From Dolomedes plantarius (lineage: Eukaryota > Arthropoda > Arachnida > Araneae > Dolomedidae): a stretch of DNA of 64,000 nt. The position numbers and the translations under genes were made by a program. Below, in pieces: positions 1-12,639 of this stretch. The notes under the pieces are model-generated. The model was not told the DNA's origin. It searched no databases and worked only from the letters and a program-made list of their open reading frames with translations. Location: assembly GCA_907164885.2 (NCBI GenBank), contig OU015490.1, positions 233,218,241-233,282,240 of the forward strand. The letters are read 5' to 3'. Numbering within the stretch: position 1 is the stretch's first letter; the number at the start of each line of letters is the position of its first letter.

Positions 1-110
1 GCCCATACGCGGCCTAAATACGAAGGTGTTTAATGGTACTTGTCGAGCAATCTTAGTATCGAAAGCCGATGCTTTGGCACTAGGTTACTTCTGGCTCCCA
101 GTGATAATAA
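1..110 (-). repeat. tRNA-derived SINE fragment (family S1), runs off the left edge
   Basis: The segment around the phrase GGCCTAAATACGAAGGTGTT matches the better preserved copy at 8575-8684, where the same phrase lies next to a tRNA-like head read on the minus strand. The head here is degraded. The element continues beyond the window edge, so its full length cannot be judged. It is assigned by similarity to another copy in this window only. Confidence 0.55.
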
Positions 111-840
111 ATCAAAGAAAATAAAGCGATAAAAGATCTGTTTATTTCTATGTTATGCATCCACCATATGATTTTTGATTTTAATTAAACATTTTAAGTT
201 GAAATGGTCTTCGTAACTATTTTTGCTAACTAGTATTGAATAATCTGACGAAGAGACCTTAGACATGAACGAAACTCTTAAAGGCACACGGAATAATAAA
301 TACGTCAAGCACGGTAATGGCATATTGTAAGATAACATAAATTTACAAATGTAAAAAGTTCAGTTTACCTTTTGAAGATAAATTAAACTTTCAACATTTT
401 CTAGAAACTAAAATATAATTTTTTGTTCTTAAAACTAAAACGTGAACAATTTACTTAGTACTTTGTTAAAACAAAACTCTATCTTATACCGAGGATGAAG
501 GGGAAAACCGTCTTTTATTCCCTTTTGAACGAAAAGGTTTTAATTTTTTTCTTTTGAAAGTAAAGGAAATAATTTTTTTTAAGTATAGGTGCTAATTAAA
601 GGCTCGCTTCTCATTTTAAGACAGAAATTCGGCGATAAAACCCTAGTCTTAAAAGTTATTAAATGTAAGAGCATTTGATAATATGAAACAGGATTTGCTA
701 TCACGACCAGTCTTGGAAAGCGGACAATGGCGTAAAAAACTTTTCTTTGGAAGCTGATAGTGGTAACGAGAACAGTGTAACCGAGTCCGAGGTAGTTTAG
801 TAGTAGCGCGTTGAGCTTGGAAATGGGGTTGCTTTGTTAG
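111..840. other. No gene recognised
   Basis: AT-rich DNA with short poly-T and poly-A runs. The open frames on both strands are short, low in complexity and without a recognisable domain. Confidence 0.5.
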
Positions 841-1936
<1,096 letters not shown>

Positions 1937-2697
1937 TATATATACGTCAAAACATAACTGAACTGTCAAAATATAATTGAGAAGTACGGGGAAAGGGGGT
2001 TTAAAATAATAAGAATCTAGCAATACATTTACAAAGCACGCGTATTTAGCTGTGGGGAAAATCATCTTTTAAAAGCGACTTTGAGCGGAAAGCGAATATT
2101 TCTAGCGAGAGGATTTATTTTTAGGCGGGTAAATGTTTGGCGCGTAATTAAAATGTACGATCAGCAATAATGGGGTTCCAGATGCCCAAGAATGAGGTCT
2201 GCACATGCGCCGTGCAGCAGGAGCTCGGAGAAAATTAAGTTTTGGCAGTAGATTGAGTGGGAATCTCGTTGCTATCGGATGCTCGCGGCAGGCGTGCCGA
2301 TGAAATTAAGAAAATGGCTACGTGAAAACATTAACCTGGAGCATGGTTCGTTTAAGGAACGTAATAAAGAAGGATTAAGAGTCATTTACTTTCTTGTGAC
2401 CCCATCCCCCCTCCTTTCTTCCAACTAACTAAAGAATATGAAGACTGCTTTAATAATCTTAAAACACGGGAGCAAAATAAGCTCCGTGTCAATAGCCGCG
2501 TTGTGATCGACGTCACGAACATAGCAAAAAATAAAAAGGATGGCTACAAAAATCCAGAGACTGATCTAAACCGCTTCGAGATGAACTTAAACGATAGCTT
2601 TGTACAATAACATGACAATCATGATGGAGCGAGAATTTTGAAAGCAGTGAAACATTAAGATAAAGTGATTTTATTAAAAATTAGGAAAAATTCAACG
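1937..2697. other. Region upstream of the retrotransposon remnant, no gene recognised
   Basis: The base composition is more balanced around 2160-2350 than in the flanks. It could hold the leader or LTR remains of the downstream gag-protease element, but I could not find a matching LTR pair or a primer-binding site. A 50-codon open stretch around 2245-2420 (+) has no recognised domain. Confidence 0.35.
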
Positions 2698-4343
2698 ATG
2701 GCAACGTCAACTGAAGAAAAGGACTTAAAAGTGCTGCGCTTACACATGGATGATAGTTATGTGGAACAGAATTTGGCCCAAGGCGAAACGAAGAGTGACG
2801 AAACAGGAACAAAACACGAATAAGATGACCAACAAGACGATGAAAAAAATCAAAAAAATGCCGAATGCAGAAATACAGTTGCGGAAATAAGATACAAGAA
2901 CACGAAAGAGTTGCTGCTTCCGAAATTTGACAACAGAGCCATAAAAAACATTTTCCCTTGGCTAGAATTACTTGAGGAAAAATGTCGTGCGTTTGGACTA
3001 AACGAAACATGGAAAAAGGAAAATATATTGAATTATGTTGAGAATGACGTCCAAGAAACAATCATAGCCACTCAGTTATACAAAGAAAATTATGAAGACA
3101 TCAAAAAGAATTTGATATCAATTTGATATTATTCGAAAAATAGGGAACAAATGGTCAATGAATACAGAAATTTGAAGCTAGATACAAATAACGATTTATT
3201 GGCATATTATAAAGCGAAGATAGAATTGGGCAAATTCCTGAATTATGCCGATCAAGAAATTATAGAGACACTAACTTTTGATTCACCCCTCATATGCGGA
3301 CTTTACTTTCCTTGCAAGATATAAAGACACCATACCAATGGCTGACAATAGCAAAGAAGATTCATCTACAGAACTCGACGACGGATATCAGTGAGCAGGA
3401 TATCAGGGATCAAGTGAACATTTCAATTCATCAACAAGAAGACAACCCTTTTATAATCAGCAAACTAATTTTCGACAGTTAAATGATGCAGATGATCGAC
3501 GGCGATGGACAAACTACAATGAATCACAACTGAATGGACGAGAGGATTATCATCATAGAAGGAATCAAAATCATGACGGTCACAACAGATTCATGGCATT
3601 CAACCAACGGCATCAGAATTCGAACAATTACAGAAACGCCTACCGACGAGCAGAAGACACAAATGACCGAAGATGACGGATCATCGAAGCTCGGGTGAGT
3701 GAAAAAACTTTTCCATGTCTTTTAGACAGTGGGTCGACGGTGACCTTATTATCTTCAAAATTGCTTAAATTAGTTAAAAACTTTAATGAAAAAGATAGTA
3801 AGAATGTATTAATAAAGCAGACTGTTGGTAATGTAATTGTGCAAAATTTAATAGAATGTTCAGTAAAAATAGGAAGTGTTAAAAGAAAAATTGAAATTTT
3901 GATAATCGATAGTGAGTTACCATATTTATTATTGAGTTTACAACATGTTCAGTTATTTAAATTTGATGTTAATTTTAGAAATTTAAGAGTGTATCAATTT
4001 TGTTTTGAGATAAAGTTGTATGATGATTATACATTTTTAAGTCCTATTGCTTTTCATGTTCAAAATAAGAACTTTAAAAATTATGGTGAAAATTTGAATA
4101 ATGAAAATAAGTATAATGCTGATGATTGTATATATAAATATAGAAGGTTGAATAAGAATGTGCATAAATGTAGAAATGTTTATGGTACTAAGAATTCTTA
4201 TAATGTAAAAAAATTTTGTAGAAGAAGTAATTTTGAAAAGAGAAAAAATTTTAGACATGATCACTCTCTTGAGCTTACTCCAAGAAATGTTAAAAAGAGA
4301 AATTGTGTAAACCAAGGTATTGAGACTGTTTTAGTTAATAAAA
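2698..4343 (+). pseudogene. Decayed LTR retrotransposon gag and aspartic protease
   Basis: A plus-strand coding remnant in several frames. It begins with an acidic N-terminus (ATG at 2698, in-frame stop near 2821). A gag-like segment follows at 2905-3126 with the phrase PKFDNRAIKNIFPWLELLEE, typical of Ty3-type gag starts. An Arg/Asn/Gln-rich gag tail at about 3445-3673 has no CCHC knuckle. After a single TGA (3674-3676) the same frame enters a retropepsin-like domain. Its active-site motif LLDSGST has DSGS at 3725-3736, followed by a hydrophobic flap and core region to about 4000. The open frame continues to 4432, but the last part is read from the inserted transposon at 4344. No reverse transcriptase, RNase H or integrase follows. 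This is an old, truncated, inactive copy, most like Ty3/mdg4-type elements. Clade assignment is inference. Confidence 0.75.
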
Positions 4344-5197
4344 CGAAAAGATACCTTGTGGACATTAATGAGAAGACTACAACGGTTAAAACGCGCATTT
4401 GTTTTTTCGTAATTTCCTACACTGTGACGTGACAAAAAGAACTGAGAAAGAAAAAAAACAACTAATTTTAACAATATACCTTTATCTGAGATGTTCAGAC
4501 TTCTCACCTCCAGTTGCAATACACATTTGAATCCTCGTTTGAATCTCACGTTGAACACGTTGGAGCATAGATTGGCACAAGCGTCCGTAATGAGCCGTTT
4601 AAGGTCCTGCAATGTTTGTGGAGGGGTGTTTCAGGTATCCCCACTGGAAAAAGTCCAGGGGAGTCAGATCAGGCCAACGTGGAGGCCACTCTTCGAAACC
4701 GCCATACCCAATTACTTGGTCCCCGAATTCCTTGACGAGGTACTGCTTCACTGGAGATCTCAGCTTTGGAATACTCAGCCATGACCACGAGCATCAACAT
4801 ACTACAACCCCAAGAAGATGTCTCTTTTATAGCTGTCTCAGGTGAACAGGCGTGACGTTTCTTACGTATTTGCATACTGCAAAAATTTCGAACACCAAGC
4901 GCAAGTTGCTTTGAGTTGATGCGACACTATTTTACACGATCTACGTATTGTCTACTCTGTTTATAAAGACAATCAGTACAAGGATGAAACCCTCGAGGTT
5001 TGAACCGCGGTCCTTTTGATTGGGGATCAAAAGCGATATACCACTGTGCACATTGCGGTGTCGTGTTTTGCCCGAAAAATAATCATTTCTCCTTTCGTTC
5101 AAGTTTCGTGACGTCACAGTGTAGAAAATTACGGAAAAACAAATGCGCGTTTCAACCGTTCTATTATCTGCATTAATGTCCACAAGGTATCTTTTCG
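4344..5197 (-). mobile_element. Internally deleted Tc1/mariner-superfamily transposon with long TIRs
   Basis: Inverted arms of about 95-110 bp (4344-4435 and 5103-5197) share the outer end CGAAAAGATACCTTGTGGAC. Between them, on the minus strand, the start of a transposase (MAEYSKAEISSEAV, about 4780) is joined within about 60 bases to a C-terminal piece. That piece contains WPPRWPDLTPLDFF, the third catalytic-motif region, followed by a decayed tail to about 4500. The catalytic centre is missing. The retained ends resemble arthropod transposases with a DUF4817-type helix-turn-helix. It sits at the 3' side of the gag-protease remnant. A clear TA duplication is not visible. It could only move using a transposase supplied in trans. 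Confidence 0.75.
4985..5065 (-). repeat. tRNA-like SINE head (family S2)
   Basis: Read on the minus strand, an A-box-like CAGTGGTATATCGC is followed by a possible anticodon arm (TTTGA ... TCAAA) and a B box GGTTCAAACCTC. This is the layout of a tRNA-derived SINE promoter. The position-33 base and the anticodon region are not those of a functional tRNA, so I call it SINE-derived. It lies inside the deleted transposon at 4344-5197. Confidence 0.55.
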
Positions 5198-5469
5198 TAC
5201 TAAATCGATGATTTTATACAACTTTGTAAATCACTTTTTTTCACTATCTCGTTTCGTTTTCGAGATAGGAATGCTAACTCCGCAGTTTTCCACCAGGTGA
5301 CGCGGTAGTGGGTTTCATTCAGTAGCGCATGGCTACTTTACTATACCTAGACACCACTTTTATGAATATAGCAGCAGCCGTTCCGAAGTTAAGAGGGTGG
5401 GAAGGGACTTTAGTGGGCATACTGTATATATATAGCATTTCAAATTTTGATACATTATTTTAGCATTTA

Positions 5470-5897
5470 CTTTATAGAACGACCCATTTGGGGGGGGGAT
5501 ATCATAATGAAATGTGTGTCGATAAAAAAATAATAATTTGTGCCCTCGTTCCCCTTAAGAACTAACATATTACAAATTTATTTCTCTTATATATAATATG
5601 TTTCAGTAAGACTACTTTTAACTGTTGTACACACTGGTAAATAAATCGAAAAAGGGCAGTATAAGAAATTGGTAATATGGAATCATTTAAATATAAACTC
5701 TCCAGTAGAATGAATCATTACCATTGGTAGCCAAACTCTTCAAAAGAGTACTTTTCGAAAGTTTACTCAACACAGACTTCTTGAAATTTACTCAAGAGAC
5801 ACATTTGGGGGAGAAATTACTATTACGATGATCGTGATAATAAAATATAAAATTTTATGTCCACAAACTTCTTAAGAATTTTTATGTTATAGAATTT

Positions 5898-5900
<3 letters not shown>
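5470..5900. repeat. Diverged tandem repeat, left part (unit about 320 bp)
   Basis: Two diverged copies of a segment starting CATTTGGGGG and carrying AAGAAT..TTATG and ATAAATTTTAT-like blocks occur at about 5490 and 5810. A third lies at about 7525, on the far side of an old Tc1-like insertion. The matches are patchy, so the unit length is approximate. Confidence 0.45.

Positions 5901-5901
<1 letters not shown>

Positions 5902-5987
<86 letters not shown>
5902..5987. repeat. (TA)n microsatellite
   Basis: About 43 TA units abut the left terminus of the decayed Tc1-like element that follows. Confidence 0.97.
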
Positions 5988-5989
<2 letters not shown>

Positions 5990-7184
5990 ATTGAGTGGCC
6001 AACTAATTATGACAACCTGATAATTTTATGCAAATTTTCTTTGACGTCGCACTGCTGTTACTAGAGGATGAGATTGAATCAAAAAGAGATAGCTGATTGT
6101 TTGTGATAGTTGAAAATGTATTGTTTGTGAAGGGACTGGTAAAAAACTTGGTTTGGCGGACTTGAATGTGAAATCTTTGTGGTTACAAGAAGCGAGTATC
6201 AACAAATCTTCAGTTGTGAAGTGTTCGAGGGCAGCTATTGTTCATATTTTTCGAGTAGTGGACTACCAAAGAAAGAAACCACGGCTCAATGCAATGCAGG
6301 TGGTCGTCACCAGATACTGGATGCTCGATCTGAAAGGAGAGTGTCCCGTCTTGGATCCGATCTTTTATCTTTCGTCTTGGATTATCTTTTATGGCCCATC
6401 AACTTACTGTTCGCTGGATATTTACCTTCATAGGGTACACTGAGGGTCTGTTCTTGCAAACTGAAAGCCTGTTCGAAAGCCTTTACTGTCTGAAGATAAC
6501 AAGACCGAACGTTTCCAGTTCATATAGGATCTGAACGATTGGGTAGTAAACGAATAAAAAAGGGTAATACGGTACGATGAATCATATTTCAGTTACATTA
6601 TGCAGATAGCAGGGTGAGAATATGGAGAAAACATGGACCCTAAGTTCATCGTCACAACATTTCAATTTGGTGATAGTAATATTACGGCTTCCAGGGTGTG
6701 TTACAGGATGTTTCAGCCCTTTGTTTCACGTGGAAGAACGGATGAATGTCAAATGGTATTTAAAGAAAGTTATTTGAAAATTTTAATATCATCTAAAGCT
6801 ATTGGTTTACCCCACTGGAGATACTCGTAGATAAATCCATCAGGGCAATACTCTGTGTCACAATGTTCATAGGGTCCACAGATAGTCTGGAGAATATGAC
6901 GCATATTTGACCTTGCTTAGTTTGTCTCCACAGTCACCAGAAAGCAGACCAATTGAGAATATGTGTAATGAGATAGAAAGGGGAATCAGGCAACTGAATC
7001 CACAACCCATTAAATCTTATAGATTTGGATAGTGCAGTTTATCGGCTATGGTCTTGGATTCCACAAGCTGCCTCCCAAGATGTGGTAGAACCCATACAAA
7101 ACAGAATCACAGCGGCATTATGAGCAGAATTTTGCCCAACGATGCACTGAGTAGGTGGTTAGAATAAATTGGCCAATCAGTGTG
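5988..7184 (+). pseudogene. Decayed Tc1-like transposon
   Basis: The ends are imperfect inverted repeats of about 27 bp: GAGTGGCCAACTAATTATGA on the left, and GATTGGCCAATTTATTC as the reverse complement on the right. A start-like frame near 6070 (MRLNQKEIADCL) resembles the first helix-turn-helix. Around 6576 the frame reads DESYFQLHYADSRVRIWRK, which corresponds to the first catalytic Asp region and following strands of Tc1 transposases. Around 6935-7000 the phrase SPESRPIENMCNEIERGIRQ corresponds to the catalytic Glu region (SPDLNPIEN in active relatives). Frameshifts and stops separate these blocks. It is clearly older than the copies at 24.5, 29.3 and 38.7 kb. Confidence 0.7.
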
Positions 7185-7224
7185 TGTATTTGTGAATCTG
7201 TGTTTGTTTAGAAGAAATTACGAG

Positions 7225-7330
7225 GGTAGTTCTTGTTTATGAGAGGTCGCAGGTTCAGATACTGGCCGAACCCGTCGATCGTTTTGGGGGGGGGGGGGTT
7301 GGATCACCTATAGTGTGCCCCCATTGAAAG
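7225..7330 (+). repeat. Possible tRNA-derived SINE fragment
   Basis: GAGAGGTCGCAGGTTCAGATACTGG is B-box-like and is followed by a G12 run and a GC-richer tail, unlike the AT-rich flanks. The A box is not convincing, so this is tentative. Confidence 0.35.
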
Positions 7331-7429
7331 CAAACAACGATTCTCGCAGATTGCGTGCAAATGCCGTCATTGACGAGTGCCCCACATTTGCAAACATCAA
7401 CAACTATCAACCACTGATCACACGGGTTA

Positions 7430-7800
7430 ATTAATTGAAAAATTTCAGTATGAGAGTTAGAATGAGATCTTTTGAATATGCACTTATCAAATAGTACATC
7501 TTCAAACAGTTACTGAAGCAAGACATTTGAGGGAGTGGATATCATTAAGAAATGTACAAATATACACAAAAAAACGTCGAAACCCTTAAGAATTTATGTA
7601 TATCATAAAATTTTATCTCTCATACACATGGTTAGGGAAAATTACTTTTAACTATTGTACACACGGGTAAATAAATTCACAAAAAGTTAGAATTTCAGTA
7701 AGAGACAATCTTTTGGAGATACTCTCCTCAAAAGAGTATATCTTTAAAAGATTTTTCAAGATATACATACAGCATTAATGATATTGCACATCTGAAGTTT
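7430..7800. repeat. Diverged tandem repeat, right part
   Basis: This segment shares blocks with 5470-5900 (TTTTAACTATTGTACACACGG and neighbours correspond to a block at about 5617). The array appears to have been split by the Tc1-like insertion at 5988-7184. Confidence 0.45.
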
Positions 7801-8257
7801 AATCTCTTTTTTTTCACTTCTTGTTAAGATTTTCCAGCATTTGAAAATTTATTTTTTTCTGATATCAGTTTCCGCGATTTAAAAATGATATAAGCGGTTC
7901 AGAGTTATTTAAACCAGAAAACTCTATCCGATGTCGAAATGTGATGCAGTAAAGTGTTTGAAGAAGAATTCTACTCTCTGATTTCAAAAGCATTTCAAGA
8001 GATTAATCTCAAAAAATGACACCTCTAAGTCGAAAAATATTGATAACATTTCTCCCACAGCTGATTCCATTTCGGTACGAAAGATACTTATTTTTACGTG
8101 GAAATGTTATATAAACAGTAACTTAAGATTTCAATATGAAGCTTTAAGAGAATTCGACAGTCCCAAAACACTGAATATACGCTACTAAATAATTTCAGCT
8201 TCATTCAGATGGTACATAATAATGATAGATATGCAATAGTTCAGTAAAATACAAAGT
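7801..8257. other. No gene recognised
   Basis: AT-rich sequence without long open frames or recognisable repeats. Confidence 0.45.
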
Positions 8258-8684
8258 ATCACCTGGTGGTGCTATCAGGAAGCACTTCCGTGAAGCACTG
8301 GGTGGAGATCTCATGTTCCAATCCGCAGTTAGACTCTTACGATACTAATAAGGGTTCATTAACAACTCCAGACTAGGTACATAAAGGGCAGCAGGCAAAG
8401 GAGTGATGATCCGGTATACAATAGCACCATAACGGCCGAAGTCCGACATTATGGTGCTCTACAATTTTGACCAAGCACCCCCAGGCTTTACATCTTATGG
8501 GGAGGGGGGTCTTAACGTCTCCCACCCCCATTGACATCATAGATGGACTTTCCAGTCTACAAATTTAACGTGCCCATATCCGGCCTAAACACGAAGGTAT
8601 TTAATTTCGTTTGTTGGGATTCGAAACGAGCAACCCCAGTCTGAGGCCCAAAGTGCTACCACTAAGCTACCCCGGGACCTAAAG
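8258..8684 (-). repeat. tRNA-derived SINE, family S1 (possibly two nested SINE pieces)
   Basis: Read on the minus strand from 8684, there is an A box TAGCTTAGTGGTAGCA and a B box GTTTCGAATCCC, with an intervening stem-loop of tRNA spacing. A GC-richer body follows down to about 8390, with the phrase GCCGGATATGGGC. Related bodies are at 1-110 and 29147-29338. A second, plus-strand B-box-like ATGTTCCAATCC at about 8317 suggests another SINE fragment at 8258-8345. Retrotransposition by LINE machinery is expected for such elements. No poly(A) tail is obvious. Confidence 0.7.
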
Positions 8685-9449
8685 ATTAGAGTTAAAGATT
8701 AGAGTTACTAGATTCTTTAACTCTAAATTGGTGAAGAATTTTTCCTCTCCTTAAAAGGCAACTGGCCAACCAGAAACTGCTTCTACACTCATCTGCTTTT
8801 CAATAAAATGGACAATATCATCATGCACTTCACTCTTGTAATTTTCTGTTATTTACAGCCTCAATGAGTGCTATGAATAATTTTGAAAGTACTCGTATGT
8901 GAAAGGTGGTTTGTCGTTGTGATATGTAAACACATCATCACTTTAATTGTATCTGTTGTATTTTCCTCCCATTTTGTTCTCACATGAGGAGTTATTTTCA
9001 TACGTGACTACAAAAAGTCATTTCTATATTAAATCCAGAATTAAGCCTGAATTCATAAGTAAATCATCATTCGTATTTAAATTCTGCTTCCTTAACGTTG
9101 AGACAACTCGTGCACACCTTATTTTTTTCTTACTTCAAGGGTATTCAACCCACTTAATTCCCTCCGGGTTAATTTTCCTTTAGTTTTTTACTGACATTTT
9201 AAAGTCAGGTCTTAAAGCGAGAATCAATTAGACATTTTCATTTATTTCGCTTGCCAAAAAGCTTAACATTTTTAACGTCAACATTCATATGTCATCGTTG
9301 TATCCTATTATGTTTCTTTCTGCAGGTTCGAAAAGCAAGTATATCCAGTGCGGTATACTTGCAAGAAGGAATTTATTTCATTTTCCAATTTAAAAAACTA
9401 AACGACACAATGGGACAAGGGCAGAATCGCCTAAGGAAAGACATTCTGG
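8685..9449. other. No gene recognised
   Basis: A short duplication of TTAGAGTTA-type sequence occurs at 8687-8720. The remaining open frames are AT-driven and carry no recognisable domain. Confidence 0.4.
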
Positions 9450-9454
9450 GCATA

Positions 9455-9600
9455 ACCAGTGTATGAGGGTTTGAATACCGTGGTGGGCATGGGCATTTGC
9501 AGCTGTTCGGTGTTGGCTTTACAAGACACGTCTCGGTCTGTTCAGCCTTCATACAGAAAAAGATGACCGTAGTGCTCTCACGGACAGACCTAAGATATAT
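9455..9600 (+). repeat. SINE fragment, family S3
   Basis: The stretch with GGGCATTTGCAGCTGTTCGG, GTTGGCTTTACAAG and AAAGATGACCGTAGTGC aligns with the body of the plus-strand SINE at 21445-21630 (TGTGTAGCTGTTCG..., AAATGACCGTAGCGC). The tRNA-like head is largely lost here. Confidence 0.6.
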
Positions 9601-9639
9601 AACAGCATTTATTGCCATTTATATATTTTATTCATAGAG

Positions 9640-10794
9640 GAGAGGAGGGTATTATGGAATAGTCGGGTAATATGGAATACCGAGGTTTCGGCTCTGTTTG
9701 GTGCAGCTGTCATGTGCGAATACCATGAACTATTCGAGAAAGACTCCATGATGCAGTGCACTGAGAGTTGACCGCTTGTTGTTGTCGTACCACTCGCTAG
9801 AGAACAAAATGTGTTTTGTGATTTTCAAGAGTTTTTGCAGGTAAGTTTTCAAACATTTTAACCTACTAGTTCACATCTGACTTGATTGATGTTAAACATA
9901 ATATACATTCAAACAATTGTAGTTTGTTATACTGTGGTCTTTTTTTAGCTGACAATTTTTTGTCCATCAGTTTAAAGGTTTATGTTCCATGATGGCGTGT
10001 CGGGTATTATAGAATACTAGGTATTCCATAATCCTCTTAGAAGCAGGAAAGCTGGATATTCTGTAATAACCTACTCCCCATATAAAAAAAAAGAGTTAGA
10101 GGATGAACTGAAAGAAAAGAACTTAAAGAAGGAATCAGAAGCTTCAAAACAACAAAAGAAACCGAACATTCAAAGACCCCCTGTTAAGAATTTAAACTTA
10201 GACTGACCTTCTAGACCTAAACCTACTAGAGATGACTCCTGTGTTAGTAGCGATGAATCGTTCCATTCTGGTGTATCATCAATAATGGACTTCATGCCAT
10301 CAACTAAAGAACTGGAAAACAAAAACGCTGAATATATCATGTGCAACGGAAAATTCTCCGAAGTTCAACAAGGGGAAATTTTGATTCATTGCTTCAGCTG
10401 TTCTCTGCGGGCTCACCTTGACTATACCGGAGCAGAGAAAGAAGATTATATCTGTGACTTTTATAAACAGACTAGAAGCAGAAATGACATGCACATAATC
10501 TTTAAAATATGGTTTTTATACTTAAAAATAACTATGTTTTATGAAGTCTAATTAGTTTTTCAATGGTTTAAACCACCTATTCCATATTACCCGACTATTT
10601 CATATTAACCTCCATTTCTAACTTTTTTTAAAATAAATTTTTTTATAATAACAAAATAATTAGTATTATTTTACAAGTGACAGTTCATTACAATTAGTTA
10701 CAGTATGTACTCATGATGATTTGGGGATTTTTATTCAAAAACCAGTAAAGTTATTTTTATAAATGTGAATGGTATTCCATAATACCCTCCTCTG
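9640..10794 (+). mobile_element. pogo-like DNA transposon, internally deleted
   Basis: Terminal inverted repeats read AGAGGAGGGTATTATGGAAT (left, from about 9640) and its complement ending at 10794. Subterminal inverted copies of GGGTAATATGGAATA lie at about 9664 and 10572. Inside, a plus-strand frame (about 10086-10551) encodes a Lys/Glu-rich stretch, an in-frame TGA (10204-10206), an acidic SSDES segment and a PHD-like zinc finger. That order is known from the C-termini of arthropod pogo-type transposases. The DDE catalytic core is absent. A consensus donor CAG|GTAAGT at 9838-9846 follows a short ATG-containing segment. The family call rests on the C-terminal arrangement and the TIR layout. 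Confidence 0.65.
10086..10551 (+). pseudogene. pogo-type transposase C-terminus with degenerate PHD-like finger
   Basis: The zinc-finger segment reads from CNGKFSEVQQGE through HCFSCSLRAHLDYTG to YICDFYKQ. Compared with the usual spacing of this finger, the second Cys of the first pair, the Cys after the His, and the last Cys are replaced, so zinc binding is unlikely. The frame contains a stop at 10204-10206. It is non-functional and lies within the element at 9640-10794. Confidence 0.6.
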
Positions 10795-11142
10795 ATATAT
10801 GTTATCCGTCTAAAGAACATTATATAAATACAAACATACATACATATATAAAGATAAAAATCCATTACACATCCACTATACATACATACAAGTACATACA
10901 TACATGAATACGTACGTATGAAAATTTTATTGTCGCGTATGTACACACACACACACACCACACTGAAAAAAAATCTTTTGACTTCTATAAAAGGCTTAAG
11001 TCTATCAATTTTGCACAAAAAATACATTTCTCTGTACAAAAGACTCAAGTTGAAATTATGTTTCTGCGATTTGTATAAAAGCCAATAACTTGGTATATTT
11101 AAATCACTGTTTTTGACTTAAGCCCTTTACACCGGCCACCAT

Positions 11143-11149
<7 letters not shown>

Positions 11150-11224
<75 letters not shown>

Positions 11225-11243
11225 TTATATATATATATATATA
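11150..11243. repeat. (TA)n microsatellite with short T run
   Basis: TA units at 11150-11215 and 11227-11243 are separated by T10. The neighbouring 10830-10960 is rich in CATA/TACA short repeats and a (CA) run. Confidence 0.95.
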
Positions 11244-11909
11244 ATGCATGTGTGTGTGTATGCATACATCCCCATCAAATTTGTATACTTATGTACGCAC
11301 TTGTATGCACGTATAGTGGCTGCGTAATGGATTTTTATCTTGTTTATACTTCTAAAAACTTCACTAGCAATATAGCTGTAAAAAATACATTTTACAACTA
11401 ACCCACCTTCAGTGTGTTAGATATTGCTCTGTTCCAAACCAGAAAGTTGTAAGATTTGTTTTGTTTGTTTTCATTCTTTTCTCATCTCGTGCAATTCCCA
11501 AATTCCTCGCACCGCATCAATTTCGGACAAAAAAAAAGAAAGCATTTTGGTCAATATTGTAAATAGAGAGGTTCAGAGTGAACGCGGGAGGAGGTGGAAT
11601 AGGGAAGAAAGGCTGCAGTGACAATCATCATTAAGAAATAAACCCAGGGAACATAGGGAATGTTTCGTTACCGTTTTACGAGTTTATTCAACCCCGATTT
11701 ATTCCTTCTGCCGAGTACAAGTTTTATTATGTTTCCAGCTGTAACCGAGGGCCAGTAAATGCGCTGTTACTCCAGAGTTTCCTTTTTTATTTTCCAATTT
11801 CATTAATGCTTTTAAGGCTGATGTGTACTAACCCTATTGGATTCACTCACCTCAATGTTTACCTATGGAGATAATTTGTCCAACGATTGTCGACCTGGAT
11901 TTAAAGAAA
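11244..11909. other. No gene recognised
   Basis: Mixed sequence with short open frames and no domain. The GAACGCGGGAGGAGG segment at about 11580 is GC-richer than its surroundings but encodes nothing I recognise. Confidence 0.4.
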
Positions 11910-12553
11910 CAGTCAAACCTGTTTTTGTGCGGTAGATATGGACCGCACAAAAAAAAAAAATCACGGAAAAAAATATTCAGAAACTTCATAAATATCCATA
12001 ACAAATTTCTTTAATATGATGTGAAATAATATTTCACAACATATTAAAGAAAACATTTATTATGCGATGGAGAGGGACCGCATAAAAAAAATCTCACATA
12101 GAAAATAAGTCAAAGCTATACGAAATAGAGAGAAAGTGCTTTTCAAACAAAATACATAATTAAATTACACATGGAAACACTTAAAAAAATTAATTTCTCA
12201 TTTTATACATGGAGAAATTTTCAAAATGTACATAATTCGATACTACTCGTCGTAGTCCAAACCACGCATAATCCTGTGATGAACTGGTTCATAATCGCTT
12301 TCGTCACTTGAAGATACGTATTAGAGTTGATTTATTTTTTGTTACCATGTAGTCGGTGATAAGTTTTTGCGACGACGGTCTTTTAATCAGCTGTTTGTAA
12401 ACTTCGCGATAGCCAGATATACACGATTGAAGCTCTTTTTGGAATTTCAAATATATAATTTCAGTTTTTTCGATATATAATCATATACCGCATAAAAAAT
12501 TGCACAAAACAAATCGCACAAAAAAAAAGACAGCACAAAAACAGGTTTGACTG
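11910..12553. mobile_element. MITE with pogo-like TIRs (CAGTCAAACC)
   Basis: The perfect inverted ends CAGTCAAACCTGTTTTTGTG (11910) and its complement (ending 12553) are flanked on the right by TA. Subterminal motifs of the type ACCGCAYAAAAA recur at about 11941, 12076 and 12485. The interior holds a minus-strand acidic peptide (YVSSSDESDYEP at about 12310) like the tail of a pogo/Tigger transposase, which suggests it derives from an autonomous element. Confidence 0.7.
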
Positions 12554-12639
12554 TATTTTTTTTAATTGTAGTTACGTAATAGAGAAAAAAATTTTACCCT
12601 TAGGGCTTTTATCGTTTTAAAAAAATGTTCAGATACCTG

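Noticed and set aside
2681..3061. A 126-codon minus-strand frame
   Set aside because: It is antisense to the gag-like region, whose sense frames match retrotransposon gag better.
4985..5065. A functional tRNA gene
   Set aside because: A and B boxes are present, but the anticodon loop is not canonical and no acceptor stem pairs; it fits a SINE head.
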